Part shown: piece by piece, positions 54,001-59,664 of the stretch | Position numbering within the stretch: the stretch's first letter is position 1 | Layout: each line of letters opens with the position of its first letter | NCBI GenBank assembly: GCA_039619475.1 | Contig: CM077115.1 | Span: 105,544,893 to 105,608,892 of the forward strand | Length of the DNA stretch: 64,000 nucleotides | Direction of reading: 5' to 3' | Origin: Icerya purchasi | Lineage: Eukaryota; Arthropoda; Insecta; Hemiptera; Monophlebidae | Position numbers and translations under genes: made by a program | The notes under the pieces: generated by a model | What the model saw: only the letters and a program-made list of their open reading frames with translations | Told to the model about the DNA's origin: nothing | Database searches by the model: none

Positions 54001-57000
54001 TGATGCATTTGGTACGGATAAATGTCTTACGGTGTATATGTCTACTTGTTCAGCTTCTTCTTGTCTTTATACATAGACGTATATATGGTGTCGGATTTAC
54101 TGATAGCTGTGTAATATCTGTGCATGTGTTCTCAGGTGTTAAATTAATTCCGCTTGCTGTTTCAGCAGCCATCACGTTTTATTTATATATAAATAAACTC
54201 GGTTATTTTTCATCAAATTATTAATCTCGGTAGTCGATTATTAATTTTATGCTATATATATATATATATTCTTATTATTATTTCTGTTACAAAATTATCA
54301 AAAGTTTTAATAACACTTTCATTTTTAGTTAGATAACCTCCCACGACTCGTTACAAATAAACAAAATTAACTCGTGACGATATTAAGCTTTTATACTTGA
54401 ATAGCAATAAGCCACTAATTTTTCGAACAGACTTAAAGTACGATTATGACATAACTGTTCTAATGGAAAGTTGGTTATAAGTTCTAGTTTATATTCGAAG
54501 TGGGCAATGCAGAGAGGGTAAAAGAATGGATGGTGCAGTTATTTATATTGATACGGATTCGGTACTTTTGACGCTATCATTGTTCGACGTTCGAGATAGA
54601 AATTATTTTTCGATTTATTCATTAATTCTCGGCTTCTCGAACGTCGATATATTTTACATCGCCGCTTTGTCGTGTCTTGGTTGCTTATTTGGCCGATACC
54701 GAAAATCCCCGAGATAAGTGGCGTGATTGTCGAGTACACGGTCGCGCTGGGGTAGAGACTGAATAGTGTCTGGGTGGTAGTGGTCAGCAGCTAAGACAAT
54801 GATATGCGCGTGCGGCAAGAAGCGCTAAATAAGATGTACCGAGTAATGTCGAGCCGAGAGAACATTGTAAAAGGCAGGGTAATTTACGCGATGTTCTAGA
54901 AAATTCGGCGGTTATAATATTAATTGATAAGGTACCGGGTAATTTCAGCGATTGACTATGTCGTTCGGTAAAAGCCCATCGTGTATCGAAATATTCGTAC
55001 GTGCATCTTGCACGGTAATCCGACATTACAGTTAATTCGTTGCTCGAATCAAGAACGGTCGTTTGTTAATATTTCTGTCGTGAGACCACGCCGTCGCATG
55101 CACGATTTTACCCCAGTCATTGTGAATTTCTGAGTATATTAATCATAATTGATCGAAATTTCGTTTTTTTGTATAAATTTTTTTTCTAGTCAAAGCCGCA
55201 TTTCTTTTCGCTTACGGATTATTACGCGGTCGCGTCGCTGTGATTTTTTTTGAATACATACGTTTTTTTACAAAAAAAAAAAAAAAAAAGCTTCATTTGG
55301 ACACGTGGTGGGCCCGTGACATCTCCACCGGGGAGACTTTACTGCCGTCGAACGGCAGTTTCGGAATAAAAAAAAAAAAAAATATATATATATAAAAGAA
55401 TTTTGTTCTTCGAATTGAGAATAAAAATTTTATTTTATATTTTTTGCGTTCTGGTGATATATATATATATAAGAGAAAAAAAAGAAAAAAGCCTAATGTT
55501 CGACTAGAGGTTTCCGGTAACTCAAATAACAATGATCATATCAAATGGCTTCCCGAAATCAGGGACTCAAAGAATAGTTTGAGTTCATATCAAACGGCTC
55601 CGGAAGAGGGACCCATAGGAGAATTCATATCAAATGGCGCTCCGGAACAGGAACCCATAGGAATATTCGTATCAATATTAATAACATTTCCTTCAAAAAT
55701 AGAATTATTTCGCTGTTAACCGACAACGCGGCTAGTGTACACAATACATACAATTAGGAAACGAACACTATTTAACCTTCACAGGTTTATATCGTATTTG
55801 TGATTCAAACTACGCCGATTTTCTTATATAACGTATTAGATACTATTTTGATCATGTAGCTATTTTCACAGGAAACATCAATATTGATTTACTAAGAAAA
55901 CAGAAAATTACGGATTACCTAAACCTACTGTGTATACTCTCGAGCATGCAAATATTGCCACCAAACCCATCTACACTCGAGAAAACCAACTTATGTCTAA
56001 ACCATATCTTTATATGAGGCTCTGAAAATGTTAAATTTAATCCCAAAGTCAGTTACGATTAAAAAAACGGGTAGACTGCTGTACTGGTATAAGTGCTCAC
56101 TTAACGTTCGATCGGAATTCTATTAAAAAAACTGAACTCACAATGCAGCTGCTTAGACAAAAACTTTTTCAACACCAATTAAACAATATTAAACTATGTA
56201 ACAGCAGAGCCACTATAAGTGAAAAGGTTAAAATGGTTTACGGCGGAAATTAGTGCCACACTAAAGGATTGTAAAAGAATGAAAACGTCAAAAAGAGGAA
56301 ATTGTAAAAGATCAAAATGGACATCAGAGGAAATAATACAGTTAACACGTGAAAACAACGGATTATTCAACTAACTGAATTAACACCATTACACGAAAGT
56401 CTGAGAGATGAACATAGAAGTATTTCCCGTAATTTACAGAAATTAACTAGAAAAGCTAAAAAAAAGATTACTATGCCGAACTAAAAACTAACTGTGAGTA
56501 TAGTCAAAAAAGGTATCGGGTTACGATTAAAAATGTAACGGGCAGGAAAGACGCAGCTATAAAAATTGATATCAAGTTCAATGTAAATAAAATCTCAGCG
56601 AACGGTAATGGAAACCTGGTTTCCAGACACATTAACAACGATTTAATAAAAACAGTAGTCGAAATTTTAAATAAGGCAAACATTATTGCAGGAATTTCAC
56701 TTTAGAATTTCTGCAAATCACAAACACACTCGGATTTATAGACTTTACAGAGAATAATATCAGGAGACAATAATGCAGCCACTACAAATAAGCTCGGTTT
56801 ACAGCTTTCGTTACACGCTGCCATTAATACATTTATTTAATGAATCGATAAAAGCGGGGAAATTCCACGATACCCGAAAATTGTGAATTATCATGCCTAT
56901 AAACAGAGACGATAATAAATCACGACATCTCAAACTGTACAGACCCATTTGTACTCGTATTTCAACTACGATTTCGAAGATTTTTGAAAGATACACGAAA

Positions 57001-59609
57001 CACGGATTATTTAAACTGTATTTTAACTGTTTTAGTGTAAATCAGTATGGTTTTCTTTCAGGCCGAGGAACTGACGATAACGTTTTTCAACATATAACCT
57101 ATATTACAAAAAACCAGAAGTTTTAGCAGTATGCTTTAATCTTCACAAAGCATTCAGCGTAGTTTACTATCAAATACTATTAAAGAAGTTGTTTTTTTTT
57201 GCGGTTTTACGGGGTTTATACATGATTGGTTAGGATCCTACTAACGCAAAGAAAGTATGTTATAAAAACTAATAAGTGGCAGTGCTGTACAAAATTATGG
57301 AGTTCCTCAAGAGAGTATACTTGGTCCTCTACTATTCCTAACATATATTAACAGTCTCTGTAATCTAAAGGAGTCACTAGGTAGAATTTTCACATATTCG
57401 GATGACACGGTACACATTGTAAACTCTACAGTAATGTATTAAAAGATAACACGCAAAATGAGGTAAATAAAATTTGCAACTGATTACAAAACAGTAAATT
57501 AGTAATGAATATATGGCGTCAGTCATCTGTCTCAAACCTGTCGGCATACCTTAAGTATAAATTGGTGTGATAACACTATCTTAGAAAGAGCTTCCAATGT
57601 ATTTGGCAGCAAGACTAAGAAAGTTAAATTATTTGTTTTACCGTCTTAATACTTAAATCTCATCTACAGCAGTTATATCTAGCCTTATAACAGCCTGTAA
57701 TATCGTATGGCCTAATTCATTGGGTTGAATTTACTGGGTGCTACCTGGACCCAATAATCGCCCTTCAAAATTGATTATTTAGCCTTCTAATAAAAATAAA
57801 CAACCTTGCAAATAATAAGAAATGATTAAAAATTCACGATTTATATGAAATGAATCTCATTAATTTTATGCTTAAACATAATACCGAATTCAAAATTACA
57901 TCCAAATCAGGAATAACTAAATCATCCAATAAAGAACAAGCAGTATTTCCTTTGTTCAAGAAATATCATTCGAGAATTTAGGTCTCTACACAGGCGCAAT
58001 GCGATGCAATAAAATATCCCCAGACTTTGAAACAAATCACAGAAATTTATAAACGTAGAAGAAAGCAAATTATTTAATATGTTATCGACAGAAATATCCA
58101 AAAATACTTAACATCTATTTCAACATGAGCATTATAAGCATTAATACCACTGCCCTGATTTGACACACATTAATTGAACTAATAATATCAATAATATTAA
58201 TAATAATATCATAATATATATATATATATACATACATATTAGGGATGTTGCGGATCTTCCGCATAAATTTTTACATCCGCATCCGCATTAATCAATGCGG
58301 ATATTAATGCGGATGCGGATGTATTGAAGGTCGCGACTCGCGACAAGAAAGAAATTGGGTGAGGGGGCGAATGGCGCGTCCCGTGCTCACAGCCAATAGG
58401 ATCGCAGAGAGTGCTCAGTAGCCAGACGCCACGTGTTTGCTATTGTTCAATTTATTTGTAATTAATCACATCGTGTGAACATTTCGATTATTTGAGTTTT
58501 ACATTGTGCAGTTAATAAGAGAATGAGAATAACAGATTCCTCAGTTAAAGATTCAGAACAACCAGGAACTTCCGGTATGGTTAGAAAGGTTGGCTTAAAA
58601 AGCGATCTTGCCATGATGCTAGATTCGTCAAGTGAAGATGAGGGTGAAGCATCGTCAGAAAATGATAGCGCTGACATTCTACTCAAAAAGGAATTACTTT
58701 CTTACCGCAATAAGAAAAGAATAAACGTAAATGAAAATTCACTTAAATGGTAGAGCGTTCACCGAAAAGAACTGAAAATGTTATCTGGAATAGCACGCAG
58801 ATTTTTATCACTTCCACCAGCCAGTGTACCTAGTGAACAATTGTTTAGTAGCGCGGGCTTAATTTATGATTCTCTACGAAACAGACTGGAACCTGAAAAG
58901 GCGGCTATATTACTTTTTATTAAATATAATTCACCAATTTTTAACTTTAATTATTAAGTATATAATTATTTAATAAAAATGTAAAAGATTACAAGCTTTT
59001 GAGATTATTTATGCACCAATATGAAATCTCTTTTTAAAAAAATCCTAAGATCCGCATCCGCATCCGCAGATGTGAGTACTCAAAAATCCGCATCCGCAAC
59101 ATCCCTAATACATATTACATACACTCACAGGCACATATACAATGCTGTAAACATATTCACTAGTCGCGCAGTATGTTTAAACAGTGGCAAGTCAAACTAA
59201 TCATATTTAATGATATTTTTTTTTTATCACAATTGTTATCATTAATACCATTTTACCACTTAAATAAATAATTTTATTATAACTACTGTTGCTACATTTG
59301 CTATCCATGACTGCTAAATAATATAAATTTTATTATTTTTGTAATTTACATTAGTTCGGTGATTGTTTAACTTAGAAACATGATCTCCTTCGTAAACATA
59401 GACTAGTTAAGTGCATAAGGTAGTATTAAAAAAAAATAAATGGAGCACATGATTATTCTACTCGTATGTCCCAAAAAAAAACATTCTGCTGATCGTGCGT
59501 TTACGCGCATAAGCAGACAAAAAATGAGTAATTATTTCTTGTAGAACTTTTGTGAAACATTGTAAGTTTACATATTATTCCTGTTGCATTTTGATTTAAT
59601 TATTGTTAC

Positions 59610-59664
<55 letters not shown>

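Noticed and set aside
53754..54224. 156-codon + strand open frame as a host membrane protein
   Set aside because: It is hydrophobic mainly because the DNA is T-rich. It lies between LINE halves, lacks splice sites and similarity, and I recognise no family.
58523..58753. Independent 76-codon acidic host protein
   Set aside because: It lies wholly inside the hAT element and continues in frame after one TAG into the hAT dimerisation domain.
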